A stretch of DNA of 64,000 bases from Arcuatula senhousia (taxonomy: Eukaryota > Mollusca > Bivalvia > Mytilida > Mytilidae), in contig OZ020305.1 of NCBI GenBank assembly GCA_963971305.1, positions 12,433,001 to 12,497,000 of the forward strand. Direction: 5' to 3'. The position numbers were made by a program, and so were the translations under genes. Positions 37,401 to 47,300 of this stretch are shown here, in pieces. Position 1 is the stretch's first letter. Each line of letters begins with the position of its first letter. The notes under the pieces were generated by a model. The model did not search any database. It saw nothing but the letters and a program-made list of their open reading frames with translations, and was not told where the DNA came from.

Positions 37401-40400
37401 TCCCAGTCTCCACACCTTAAAAATATGCTTTTATCCAGTGAGACCCCTAGAACAGATTCTGCCTGACCTTGTAGTCCTTTACTTCCTCTATAAAACATGA
37501 ATTATTTTAGATCACAGTCCATGCAGAGGAAATACCCATAGTATGATATAAAACAACAATATGTCCAAAAGACATAATGCCCCATCTCGCTACATTTATT
37601 TTTTCCCACAATCACTTTTAAGCATCCCTAGGTGCACCTACCATACCAATATGGTTGCTATGGCACTTGTCAGTAAGACGGAATGGACTTTAACCATTCT
37701 TCTGTAAGAAGTCATCCATGCGTTAAATATAGGTCACATCCAGCATCCAAAACATGCATTGCTCTAAGCATCACTATGTGCACCTACCATACCAATATGG
37801 TTTCTATGGCACTTGTCAGTAAGAAGGAATGGAAGTTAACCATTCTTCAATATATGGTCATTCATGTGGAAAATATAGGTCACAACCAGCATCCAAAGCA
37901 TGCATTGTGCTTAGCATCACCAGATGCACCTACAATAGCAATATGTTTGATGTGGTATTTGTCAGTAAGTGGGACTTTGGAAATATGGGGATTTGGGACG
38001 GACAGATGAACGGACGGACGAACGGACCCAAACACTATATGCCCCTTTACTTTAGTAGATGGGGCATTATAAAATCACAAAATCTGATTTGCTCCAAAAA
38101 CTTTATAGGCTATAGCATAACATGTATAATGCTGAGAAATCAGTCTTGATCCAACTCATTATTGGTAGGTTAATTTAAACAGTTTGAAAATGTTGAGAAA
38201 TGAAATGAAAGGACTTAAAAACCAGTTAGATGTCAATAGACTTTCAGTTTATCAATTTTTATTCAGGTTTGGATAAGCAGGTTTCACTGTATATCTCCTT
38301 TTAATTTTCATGTGCTTGACTAATGTCATGAATGTACATTTTCCTTTTTAGGAGGTAAATTTAAAAGATTAAACAAATTTTTTCCCCGCTACTAATTTAT
38401 GCCCATTCATCTATTTTGTGGGTATTTATTTTCATGGTTTTCAATTAACATATGTTGATTTACAAATAATTATTGTATACTCAGGCCAGTGTACTATTGT
38501 TTTACAGATCTAGACTTTCATTGACTGTGAATATATGGAAAATTACTGCTTTTACAGTAATTCTAAGTTTATCACTTAATGAAAGTCTTACATATGTATT
38601 TTGGTTTTCACTATCAACATGATCAAGTGGTAAACAATGTTAAAGTTAAACAAAGTGTAACAGAGCAATTAACAGATGATACTTAAGAAATGTATTGGAA
38701 GACATTTTGATAGATTTTTTTTAACAGAGAAATTATTCAAGTACAAATATCATTGTAAAACAGATTTTATATCATTTCTTCATTGTATTTAAGACTTAGA
38801 AGTTAGAAATAATTTCATAAACTTGCCATCATATCTGAAATACATACACAGAAAATAATCCTCTAACTCTATTGAGCACATGTCGTAAGTCAACACAACC
38901 TCGCACAACTATCCCATAATCCTTCTGAAGTTTCTTGGCATCTTCCTTCACGGCTACTCCTACTTTTAAAATGCTGGAATAAATTTAAAAGTTGTCTGTT
39001 AATATTCTACATGTTAAACATGTTACATGACTATACTTTTTCTAAAATGAATATTATGGGTATTATGAAAATCGTGGCAATTGTTACAACAGACATATTA
39101 AATAAAGTTTCTAAACATACAAAACCCAATGGGGTACTCTCTAATATAGCAACAAAAAAAATACACTATAACATCACCTGTACATCATTGTACATAAGCT
39201 TGACACAAAAAATTTCCAATACCCCCCAAAATACTAGTGAATTCATCCTTCATATAGCATTAATTGTGTTAAAAAAAAACCCAAGAGATCAAATACTCTT
39301 TTTTTACATAATAATGTATAAAAGATATCAATTGCGATTTTATCAAAGTCAATGAACATATACCACCTACAAATAAATGACCCAAAAAATCTGAAGTTAA
39401 AAAAAAAATATTGCATTTTTTACAAACACATACAACTTTTTTTAAATACATGAACACCCAAAAACATCAATTTGAAAATTTTGACCCTCCAAAAGTAGTT
39501 ATAACCCATGAATCTAATTTATTCTATAAGAAAAATGTGGAAATTCTCCCTTGGGACAAACCATATTATTTTGTGTCACATCCTCCTACAAAATGTCCAA
39601 AGTTATACCAAACGAAAGGATGTTTACATTTTCTGCCTCCAAGCCTTGGAAATGTACATGTACAATAAGAGTACAGACTTACAGTACAAAAAATCTTAAG
39701 AATGAAATTTGTCGTATAAAGTGTAGATTTCATCCAATTAGAAATTTACACTTAAGATAATTTTGAAGCTTAAGAGGGGTTGTAGTATTGTAATAAATGT
39801 CCATCTTTATCTTACATGAATGGATCAATAGCATTAGCTTGACTGTAACGGTGCTTAACAAGTTCAAAATGTCAATAGAATCAAAAGTAGGATGAAGATA
39901 ATGGATGGTTTGGAAGCAGTATTTAGACAAAATTATGGAAATAAGCTGTTAGTCCCCTTCTAATGTATTTTTTTATACAGTACATGGACATACCTTTTAT
40001 CTAGTAAGATACTTTTCAATGTTTTAGGTACTGAATCTAGGAGATGAAGACGAACTAAAGCACAGTCACTGTCCTGGGTTGCCAGTTGTAAGAGAGCGAC
40101 TGGGAATCTTTTACCATTGTATGACACCCATTCACAATCTAAACCTAATATCTAAAACAAAACATTTTTCAAATGATAATACTGGTATGTTGAACAAGTC
40201 CTTTTAAACTTGCCTTAGTTTACTTTTACATGAAGTCTGCCAAAATTTTACCAGACAACTAAATTAGCGGCAAGGAATCAGAATCCTGGATTGGACCCAA
40301 CTCTGGGTCAGCCACTGCAATTCAACTAAATTCCTTTAATTTTAAGACAATACAACATTTTTGTACAAGGCATGTTAATCGCCTCTTTTGTCTTGCAAGC

Positions 40401-43400
40401 AAAAAACTTGAATTAAACAGACATCAAAGAAAGGCAAGTTTCCAAATTAACTAGCATATCTTTGCATGTACAAATGTACATGTAATATAACTTAGTCATG
40501 TTATTATAAAATTTTACAATTTTTTAAGGTTAGATATGATACAGATTATTTCTATTTATATGTTTATGAACAAGTTCACTTGATTGCTTGATTTCTGTCT
40601 ATTTGAAATAACATTAAAAATGTGGCACACACAGCTATGCCACATTTTTAAATGTTATTTTTTCGTAGACAGATAAAATACTGTGGTCATCAATGGTCAT
40701 TTCTTAATGATTGTTACAATTTTGGGGGGATATTGGCTTTGCATGATTATAGGCTAAAGCCTATTTCATGTTATGAATGTTAAAGAATTATTAATCACCT
40801 TTCCAATTTGTACACTGTTGTAAAATTCTTCCCATTTTTCTGTATTATCTATCAAATGTATCTTTTTCTTGCGTTTGTAGGGTAATATCTTTCTTCTGTC
40901 TTTGTGAGAAAATTTCCAAAACATCCATATTACAAATCCTGAAAAATATACACTTTTAAAGTGTATTAGTTCAATAATTATCTTTGGCAACAATATTTTT
41001 ATTGTGGATGGTTCCCAATAAAAACAGTTAGACAAGACAAGACAAATTCTTTATTTCCTCAGACACAACTGTGTACAAGAGGTCATAAGCACTTATATTC
41101 AAACAATAATACATAGCAGCAAGAGTAGTACACAAACAAATCAACCGTGAAGACACATATATTAAAGTCTAGACTAACCATGTGACCTTCATTCATAAAT
41201 TTCATGTGCTTCACATTCACATTGTATACACTCCCATCCAAGCAATTTATAATTTCTCCACTCTACACCAAGGAGGTGGAGAAAGGAGACACCACTCTCC
41301 ATGGTGGAGACACCCTAAGTATAGTGGAGTAGACAGGTAGAGTGGAGGGAGAGTGGATGAGATAAAGAATTATTAAAAAATCCATTGAAAATGTTCTTAT
41401 CTTATTTTTAAATCAATTATTTCTTTCAAGTTTTCTTGTATTAAGAAAATGATAAAAAATAATGCTGCTGAACATGTGTTGAATTTAATTGATTGATTTG
41501 ATTTATCAAATTACTTTTAGTAAACTTGTTAAACATGTTAAAACTAATTGTTTTATGACCCTCTTTAATTTATGAAATGCTCTTTCTAATTAGTTATCAA
41601 ATTATTTGTTTATTTGTTAAATCATCACTGAAATATATATGACCATGTCCCCACAGCAGGGAGTTGTTTATTGTAAACAGGTCCAAAAGTTACTATCTCA
41701 GTGGGATACATTTACCTGCCAGGTGTGTTGTAAAGTAAATTCATATACATACATGTTTAGAGGAATAAACAAATAGTAGACACATCTCATCAATTAATGT
41801 GTAATATAGTGTACTACCTGTAATGATTTTCAAACTTTTAGTAGTTTTACTTAGATTTTATTTAAATAATGTTATGTTCACAATTTAAACAAAATTAAAC
41901 TAAAAAATCCGTCAAAGTCAAAAATGGCCGGATTTCGTTAAACAGGAAGCAGGTGAGCGACAGAACTGAAATCGTATCCAAAGTTGTGGGACCCCACCCC
42001 AATGCTGTATACCAAATATCAAGTGGCTGTGATTAGTAGTTGCTGAGAAAACTGTTACGAAAAATTTTCCCCGCCCGCCCGCAGCCCGCCCGACATTCAC
42101 CATTTTATAACCTGGATTTTTCACTCCGTGAAATCTGGCCAAAAATACATGTAGTTATGAATTTCTATATTTCAATTATGAATTCAATTTAATTTCATGT
42201 AGATACATGATTCTTTTATCAAATAAAATGAAGATGGAAATCTAATTTTATTAAGATAAACCTAATATTGTTTGCTATGTACTGAACATCACATTTTCAA
42301 ATCCCTAACAGTTAAAACTTAAGTCCACCATCCCTCCACCCAAGTTTTAGAGTGGAGGAGAGTGGAGGCCTCCAAGGTGTAGAGTGGAGGAATTAAAAAT
42401 GTACATTATAAGTACATGTAATTGGATATACATAAACATATAAAAGTGTAAGTTATCAAATAATTTTGATAAGATTTCTTAAGAAACCAAAAATTTTGTA
42501 ATATAATTTGACATTGCAATACATTATTAAACTTATAAAAAAGCTTTTCAACAAAAGGCCTGTTTATATAATAAGAAAGTATAAACCTGTTTCCAATATC
42601 GATAACAGCAGGATTCTTACAAGTAAAAACAGTAGTAAAATTCATCTCCAAGAGTTTTACATAATGAACAAGTTCTTGTCATGTCTTGGAGTGATGGTCC
42701 AGCGACCAGTCTCAACAGGGAATTTTATATTTGAACATCTAAGTTTACACATGACAATAATAAATTCGAATAATACTAATCTATGAATGATATACAAGCT
42801 TCCAACAAATCAATCAGTTTTCATATTGCTAAAAAAAGTTGATTTAGTTGAAGTGGTATTAACTGCATTTTGATAAGATTGAAAAAGTTTGTATGAATAG
42901 ACACACTTTTTCAATGTATGTCAATGTATCTTCTTCTTTCTTCTTTATGTATACTGTTATCCATCAATTTGTGATGATCACTAACAGTTGCATGCGTGGG
43001 TAAAATTAATTTAGAACGTTATAATAAATCTATCATTGTGACAACATATTTACAATTTGTGCCAAATAAATAAATAATTTTTTTAGTTCACTACATTTGT
43101 ACTATCTTTTGTACATTTTTTTAAATAAATTTTAAGTATCTTTAGAAAACTATGTACATGTTATGACAGGTAAGTTATACTGTAAGTTTGCAGAGAACAG
43201 CAGGTGTTAGCTGTTCTCTGAAGGTGACTACTGTGGGTGATAATGCAATTATGGGTGGTAATGCATTCCAGTATATACAATGTAACTGTATTTGGGAAAA
43301 AAGAATATTCATATGAATCTTTGGAAGTTTGTATGTGTTTAAAAGAATGGGGTTGGTTTTGACGTGTTCTTGTGTCGGTTGGTTGGAGAACTGTTGTTGG

Positions 43401-44017
43401 TACGGCTACTACCGGGAGCACGGTGGCCGAGTGGTTAAGGCACTGGACTTTAAATCACAGGGTGACACCTTTGTGGGTTCGAGCCCCACACGTGTCAAGG
43501 TTTCCAGTCACCTACCGTTGCTCGTGGGTTTCACCGATTTTCTAGCTTGGAATATCGGGCTTTCCTCCCACACAAGCCTGGCGACAATGCAAGGGCCTCA
43601 TATTAGCCAAACTGTCTTTAATCTTGCCGTCGGTCAAAAGCTCTTCAGAGCTTATGTTAACTTAATTGTTTGACTTGTGTACACATCAATGATATGTACT
43701 CACCGACGTTAAATAAATCTTACCTTTACTAGTTGATGGATGATTTTATAAAACATGACCAGTTTCATGAGTTTAGTTTTGAGCTAGTCTAAATAATTAT
43801 GCCGTCTTGGAAGCCTTTTATAACTTTAAAAAACCCCAGAAAGACGTCATGATTATCTGGACTAGTTTTGAGCCAAAATGTATGTGGAACAACTGCCTAT
43901 TTTTTATTTTTGTTTACCCTTATTAGAGGAAAATGGAAATGTGAGACTGTGGTAAATAGTACCTCCTAACAAAGCAGACCCAATTAGCCGTCCTAAATAT
44001 CCCCGTGTGCTCTTCAT
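28211..44017 (-). CDS. EXD2: EXD2, membrane-anchored 3'-5' exonuclease with HNH-like C-terminus
   Basis: EXD2 is a DEDDy-family exonuclease reported at mitochondria and in DNA-end resection. Coding exons: 44017-43963, 40938-40799, 40151-39994, 38973-38848, 37487-37376, 35468-35229, 33545-33374, 32464-32299, 31273-31076, 30162-30031, then either 29351-29141 or 28406-28211. This gives 569 or 564 residues; the human protein has 621. An N-terminal hydrophobic anchor spans about residues 6-26 (LIGSALLGGFVIWMFW), followed by basic residues. Catalytic acids sit in LGLDCEWVS (D70, E72), D129, and Y200/D204 of YAAND. The C-terminal part has CVVCG (C369, C372), LRFEPAGRP, CMPCH (C408, C411) and WSVDH or WSIDH, an HNH-like zinc region. 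All phases agree. It is divergent from DCST across a 180-bp promoter and convergent with QDPR. Intact as far as seen. Confidence 0.94.
28833..29060 (+). repeat. Dispersed repeat family C, copy 2
   Basis: Lies between the two EXD2 last exons. Shares AGTGAAAAATC, TTATAAAATGGTGAATGTC and GGTGGGATCCCATAA with the other family C copies. Confidence 0.75.
29141..29351 (-). CDS. EXD2: EXD2 alternative last exon 11a
   Basis: Encodes IDNKDYSPHGKAVVRHMQKE, THFLETMKPQFLPKYWSVDH and ends in LCVGSV with TAA at 29141-29143. Its acceptor phase equals that of exon 11b. A GT at the end (TGTGTAG|GTAGTG) could allow read-on splicing instead of termination, but the stop-containing form is complete. Confidence 0.88.
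30031..30162 (-). CDS. EXD2: EXD2 exon 10
   Basis: Encodes ALMNSKAKIPEKRKEELKKI to EILEQAAELEY. Acceptor ATCAG, donor GTATGT, ends phase 2 (AG) so either last exon can follow. Confidence 0.93.
30228..30795. repeat. Repeat family D, copy 1
   Basis: Starts ATGTCCAAAAGACATAAT and ends GACCCAAACACTATATGC. It holds three units containing GTATAAAGTTTCATGATG (about 30337, 30487, 30663). The same end sequences bound 37558-38072. Confidence 0.8.
31076..31273 (-). CDS. EXD2: EXD2 exon 9, second CxxC
   Basis: Encodes YFPPCLKDHASHDILLLCMP CHIRS, then LQKVRSAAR. CMPCH pairs with CVVCG of exon 8. Acceptor TTACAG, donor GTACAA, phase 2. Confidence 0.94.
31480..31620 (-). repeat. Fragment of a dispersed repeat (family C-like)
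   Basis: ATGCCAAATATCAAAGG and GATGCTGAGAAAACTGTTA match the style of family C units. Located in EXD2 intron 8. Confidence 0.5.
31705..32361 (-). repeat. Six-unit tandem array derived from EXD2 exon 8
   Basis: Unit starts (TTACCT) are at 31705, 31821, 31937, 32054, 32179 and 32295, period 116-125 bp. The 32295 unit is the real exon 8; the other five lie in intron 8. Each extra copy keeps the open stretch CVVCGATDSYVRKQVV and the donor GTAATA but lacks the exon's 5' part and acceptor. The breakpoint is at AAAGAAAATG. Nucleotide identity is very high, so the expansion looks recent or homogenised. Confidence 0.93.
32299..32464 (-). CDS. EXD2: EXD2 exon 8, first CxxC of HNH-like region
   Basis: Encodes DKVNDDPFTVQLRFEPAGRP and ENVCVVCGATDSYVRK to KEYR. 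The donor is GTAATA, phase 2. Its 3' two-thirds is the source of the tandem array on its downstream side. Confidence 0.93.
32700..32870 (+). repeat. Dispersed repeat family C, copy 3 (diverged)
   Basis: TTTCTCAGCATCTACTA, ATATACAGCATAGTATTGGG and CAGGTCTGACACTCACC match family C. Confidence 0.55.
33000..33180. mobile_element. Harbinger-like MITE, TAA target duplication
   Basis: The termini GGGCTGTTCCATTTTAATTG and CAATTTAAATGGAGCAGCCC are inverted copies. TAA flanks both ends (32997-32999 and 33181-33183). A 3-bp TWA duplication with G-rich ends is typical of PIF/Harbinger-derived MITEs. Located in EXD2 intron 7. Confidence 0.8.
33374..33545 (-). CDS. EXD2: EXD2 exon 7
   Basis: Encodes VLSEEAREQRMKERDCRAYV, then LYYNCYLIAPDGESLCTCD and KKAEWYIEKGLA. 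Acceptor GACAG, donor GTATAA, phase 1. Confidence 0.94.
33560..35220 (-). other. EXD2 intron 6, no other gene seen
   Basis: AT-rich DNA. A more GC-rich patch at 34018-34400 has a short palindrome TGTAGAGAGTTAACGCTCTACA and a repeated GATCGGTCTAGT, but no coding or clear element boundary. Confidence 0.5.
35229..35468 (-). CDS. EXD2: EXD2 exon 6, Exo III motif
   Basis: Eighty codons starting QEYAANDAMIGVDIFFTLVL. The YxxxD of the DEDDy class is Y200...D204. It ends in a Pro/Glu-rich linker (IPIPEEEE). Confidence 0.94.
35700..36310 (+). repeat. Repeat family B, three tandem units
   Basis: GGATGCAACTGTGCTAAGC recurs near 35780, 35954 and 36126 (~175-bp period). The block closes with CCGCCGCCGGTACAGTAACACC and GGCAGGCGAGACAAAAACC, as in the copy at 2492-2752. 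Located in EXD2 intron 5. Confidence 0.85.
36905..37205. repeat. Three-copy ~103-bp tandem repeat in EXD2 intron 5
   Basis: TTTTTTTTCCAATAGAAAAATACATG recurs at about 36910, 37013 and 37112, followed each time by GTGGTACCAAT and TATAGGTTAG. The third unit carries a small internal insertion. Confidence 0.85.
37376..37487 (-). CDS. EXD2: EXD2 exon 5
   Basis: Encodes GSKGLQGQAESVLGVSLDKS and IFLRCGDWEADILSQDQ. Acceptor TTATAG, donor GTATTT. Confidence 0.92.
37558..38072. repeat. Repeat family D, copy 2
   Basis: Starts ATGTCCAAAAGACATAATGC and ends GACCCAAACACTATATGCCCC. Tandem ~160-bp units carry ACCATACCAATATGG and ACTTGTCAGTAAG. The two plus-strand ORFs here are repeat shadows. Confidence 0.8.
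38848..38973 (-). CDS. EXD2: EXD2 exon 4, Exo II motif
   Basis: Encodes SILKVGVAVKEDAKKLQKDY and GIVVRGCVDLRHVLNRV. Donor GTATGT at 38847 chosen because only this phase joins to exon 5. A shorter end two bases earlier would break the frame. Confidence 0.88.
38975..39993 (-). other. EXD2 intron 3, no other gene seen
   Basis: AT-rich. The ORFs at 39011-39760 are low-complexity and overlapping, without motif or codon support. Confidence 0.5.
39994..40151 (-). CDS. EXD2: EXD2 exon 3, Exo I motif
   Basis: Begins ILGLDCEWVSYNGKRFPVAL with the first catalytic Asp and Glu of the DEDDy fold, continues LLQLATQDSDCALVRLH and ends LLDK. Phase 0 in, 2 out. Confidence 0.95.
40799..40938 (-). CDS. EXD2: EXD2 exon 2
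   Basis: Encodes the end of the anchor (FVIWMFWKF), a Lys/Arg-rich stretch (KDRRKILPYKRKKK) and IHLIDNTEKWEEFYNSVQIG. Acceptor TTTCAG, donor GTGATT. Confidence 0.9.
41036..41150 (-). mobile_element. Probable 3' tail of an old retroposon
   Basis: AGACAAGACAAGACAAATTC followed by TTTATTTCC looks like the pentanucleotide tail of a non-LTR element inserted on the minus strand. Only the tail is identifiable. Confidence 0.4.
41245..42402. mobile_element. Foldback-type element with GGAG-rich inverted ends
   Basis: The left block (41250-41350, TAATTTCTCCACTCTACACC) and right block (about 42330-42400, GGTGTAGAGTGGAGGAATTA) are inverted copies with internal GTGGAG repeats. The interior is AT-rich and contains an inverted family C copy at 41905-42150. 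Located in EXD2 intron 1. Confidence 0.65.
41905..42150 (-). repeat. Dispersed repeat family C, inverted copy
   Basis: On the minus strand: AGTGAAAAATCCAGGTTATA, AATGGTGAATGTCGGGCGGG and GGTGGGGTCCCACAA, matching the copies at 20375 and 28833. Confidence 0.75.
42403..43160 (-). other. EXD2 intron 1, central part, nothing seen
   Basis: AT-rich DNA without recognised element or exon. Confidence 0.45.
43417..43735 (+). mobile_element. tRNA-derived SINE
   Basis: The head resembles a Ser/Leu-type tRNA gene: A-box GGTGGCCGAGTGG, anticodon-arm-like TGGACTTTAAATC and B-box GGGTTCGAGCCCC. The anticodon position would read TTA and the arm does not close, so it is not a functional tRNA. A ~240-bp body follows and ends ACCGACGTTAAATAAATCTT. 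Located in EXD2 intron 1. Confidence 0.8.
43963..44017 (-). CDS. EXD2: EXD2 exon 1
   Basis: Eighteen codons plus one base, MKSTRGYLGRLIGSALLG, completed to Gly by exon 2. The hydrophobic LIGSALLGG continues into FVIWMF, matching the family anchor (VGGFVLWK in the human protein). The donor GTACTA is weak, but phase 1 fits exactly. Confidence 0.8.
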
Positions 44018-44197
44018 TTTAATATTTACAAGTATTTCTCAATGAATTTACAATTCACAATGCCAATGGGCGCATCCATTAAAAGTTCCCGGATGTTCCT
44101 GTAACGAAATCGACGGAACGGAGAAGTATGTACTCCGTACATGGACATGATGACGTCACACTAGACGGCAAGCGAGCAAAAACCAATCTCGGATAAA
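44018..44197. promoter_or_regulatory. Shared divergent promoter of EXD2 and DCST
   Basis: Only 180 bp separate the EXD2 ATG (minus) from the DCST ATG (plus). The gap holds CCAAT boxes at 44063-44067 and 44183-44187 and a perfect CRE, TGACGTCA, at 44151-44158. No TATA box is evident. NF-Y and CREB/ATF sites are common in compact bidirectional promoters. Shared regulation is an inference from layout. Confidence 0.65.
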
Positions 44198-44316
44198 ATG
44201 GCACAGGCAAGATATGCTATCAAAGCTATAAAAATCAAATTAGCATTAGACAGGCTATCCCTAGCAAAGGAGAATGCAGTCCGCGAACATATGGGTCTCC
44301 CCCCTCAGGTGAGCTG
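44198..44316 (+). CDS. DCST exon 1 (inferred)
   Basis: Thirty-nine codons plus two bases from MAQARYAIKAIKIKLALDRL to HMGLPPQVS. Donor GTAAGT at 44317. A competing donor CAG|GTGAGC after 44308 would put exon 2 out of frame and reach a stop quickly. Confidence 0.6.
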
Positions 44317-47300
44317 GTAAGTTTTTAAGTAGGCTAACGGTACAACTTACAGGTTTAAAGAAACTTGTACCCGTGCGGGTTCTGGGTGGCGAATAGGCCC
44401 GCAGCAGCGCTAAGCTTGTCGGTTAAAGTCCACTAAAGAGCGCACAGAAACCTGACATCGGGGCAGGCCGCTTTGCCCAAAAAGCGACTGGGATGTGTGG
44501 CCCAGGTGGTTGAATGGGGCAGCCCTGACATTGGAAGACATTGAGAGATGCGGGGTCGTCAGGCGATAATGCGGAAAACCTGACCGCAAACCATAGTGGG
44601 TCATAGTGGTGCACCGTGTTGGGAAAAATGTCACGTTCCTCGCACGTTAAAGAACCCTGCTGCAGGTTTCGGTAAGAGTAGGACCCGTAGGATCCCCATG
44701 CATGAGGCTAAATTTCCCGTCCCTACCCATTACTCCCTTTTCAAGTGGCAGTCAAAACTTTCCTACGGCTGGCCTTGTGTCCCCATTTCTTCCACTTCAT
44801 CATCATTTCATGTTCATTGTATCACCACTTTCATGTTCATCTCCCGGATATAGCCGAAATCTTGCTGCTTGGCAGTAAAGCGATAACTAACTAACTAGGT
44901 AACTTAAATAACTTGCAGTCCTGATCATCATTACCATGATGATATATATTCCTTTGATCTTAAATAATTAATTGTAATAAATGTCTTGGTTTATTGAACC
45001 ATAATCTAAATTTTTCAGGCACATCTGATAATCTCCAAATTTAATCTCAGCATAAAATTTTTGATCATTTATGCTAAGAACTATAAAAAGGCAAAATGGT
45101 CAGGAGTGCCATTTTCCACCTATGAGCCAAATCACCACTGAGTCTTTTTGTGAATCTTGAATCGATGAAACGCACGTCAGGCACAGCAAAATTAATTTTC
45201 TGAAATTTGTTATAAAATGGATTTTCATAATAAATTACACACTCTCTACTTAATACAGACACTGCGTTTCGCACGCAAACTGATATCACAAAATTATGTT
45301 GTTGGTTGTTGCTTTAAGTATAAAAAATAGGATACATTAGGCTCATAGAGGTTTTGTAAAATTGTCTTCTCTAACCGGATTCGATGTACACGGGACATAA
45401 CCGGCTGTGGTTAACACTTGCAAACTGAGGACAGTACATGTATAATAACCAAAATTACCTGTGCATGAAAGGACAACGGGAGAAAGAGTAGACAGCAGTC
45501 TAATCATAGTAAAACTTTTTTTCTCCTATTGTCCTCTTATTTAAGTCAAAAATCATACATCGTTATATTTCTGATTGCCTTAGGTTTTCCAGCAGTAAAC
45601 GATAGCCGGTAACATGAATACCCGTGATGTATCATTGTAACAATCACATGTGTACCACGAAGCCACAACAAATTGGCCATTTTAGATCTCAAAATTTCAT
45701 TTCAACATAATGAATATTTTCAGTTGGTTTAGTCGTGTCGTCTTCAGGGTCTCTTAGCCTATTTTATTTCTATTATCTTAAGGTATTCCAACGCAACTTT
45801 TCCGTTGTTTTTTTTAGCATAATTATGCATTGAATGTACATGGTTGGCGAAGAATTTAAAATGCTTGAAAAAAATCGAATTTTCAGGACGAGTTTTTCCA
45901 AAACAAAAGAAAAATTAGAATGGTGGTCTTCCATGGAAGACATATGTCGCCTGTGTGTTAAAACATTCGATAAACAGGAAGTAGCCAAATTTTGGGCATA
46001 AAATCGCTTTACACCTTATAGTACTATGGGATGAAGTTACATGCCAAATACCAAGAAGCTGTGGCATGCAGTTACCCAGAAAACTGCGACGAAAATTTTG
46101 CATATATTTGGTCATAATACATAAAAACTTAAGTATTCAGTAAACAGAAAGTAGTAAATTTTCAGGCATAAAACCGCTTCACACCTTATTGTACTATATG
46201 GGATGGAGCTACATGTCAAATTTCAAGAAGCTGTGGCATGTAGTTACCCAGAAAACTGCGACGAAAATTTTGCATTAATATGGTCATAATACATGAAAAC
46301 TTAAGTATTAAGTAAACAGGATTTGTAGCAATTTTTCGGGCATTAAATCGCTTAAACACTTGTATTACAATAAGATGAAGCTACATGCCAAATATCAAGA
46401 AGCTGTGAAATGTAGTTGCCTGGAAAACCGCGACTGAAATTTTTACGTCGCAGAACGCAGGACGACGCAAGACGACGGATGGTGCCAAAGTAATCCCTAT
46501 ATGTCGCTTCTGCAACACGTTGCAGGCGACATTAAAATGACCACATACATGTTCTACTGTCACTGAATGTACTACTGTCACTCTCTTTTCACAGGATGGA
46601 AGAATGCTACACTGGGTTTATGCAGTCCTTACGTTCATCTTTCTGTGAGCTATTTACGCCATGTTGTGTTCTTCCAAAACCCCATTTGAAAATACCTGAT
46701 AGCAGTTTTGATCGGATATGCTTCCCTGGAACTTACGAAAACGAAATAATGAAAAATTGCTTAGGTATTTACATTCAAAGATTATTATTTTATGTAATAC
46801 TTTAGTCGCTATCATCAAACCTTTCATGCAAGGAGGCCTAAGGCACGGACCATTTGATTTTCTGGGGGGGGGGGGGGGGGGCTGGGATTTACGTTTAAGC
46901 AAGGAAATTTTGTTGGCAAGATTTTTTTTTTCATTTGGCAAGATTGAAACCAGATTATTTTTTTCAACCTAGGTGCTGGCCAAATTTTTTTTTACAAAAA
47001 TCAGGGACGGGAATTTTTTTTCAAAAAAATCCCAGGCCCCCCTCCCAGAAAATCAAATGGTCCGTGCCTAACCGGTAATCGAGAACTATGGTCCGTTAAA
47101 AGGTGTTTCACGGTTTTTGTCGTCCGTTAAAGTCGCCGTGACAGTCCGTTAAGTAGTTTTATGAAGAAAAAAAATCATTTATTTTTACGAAATTAACTCT
47201 GCGGCTAAAATATAGTAAATAAGTGAAACTTGTGATAGGTGTGTCCATGGAAGTAATATTGAGATATACATGCTGAGTGTGTATCTACATGACACGATTA

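Noticed and set aside
37683..38149. Two overlapping ~107-residue plus-strand ORFs
   Set aside because: They lie in tandem units of repeat family D and repeat within themselves.
38848..38973. Alternative EXD2 exon 4 end reading on to VYVF
   Set aside because: Reading on passes a strong GTATGT donor and leaves no in-phase link to exon 5.
43417..43500. tRNA gene on the plus strand
   Set aside because: A- and B-boxes are good, but the anticodon position reads TTA, the anticodon arm does not close and the acceptor ends do not pair. The body that follows marks a SINE.
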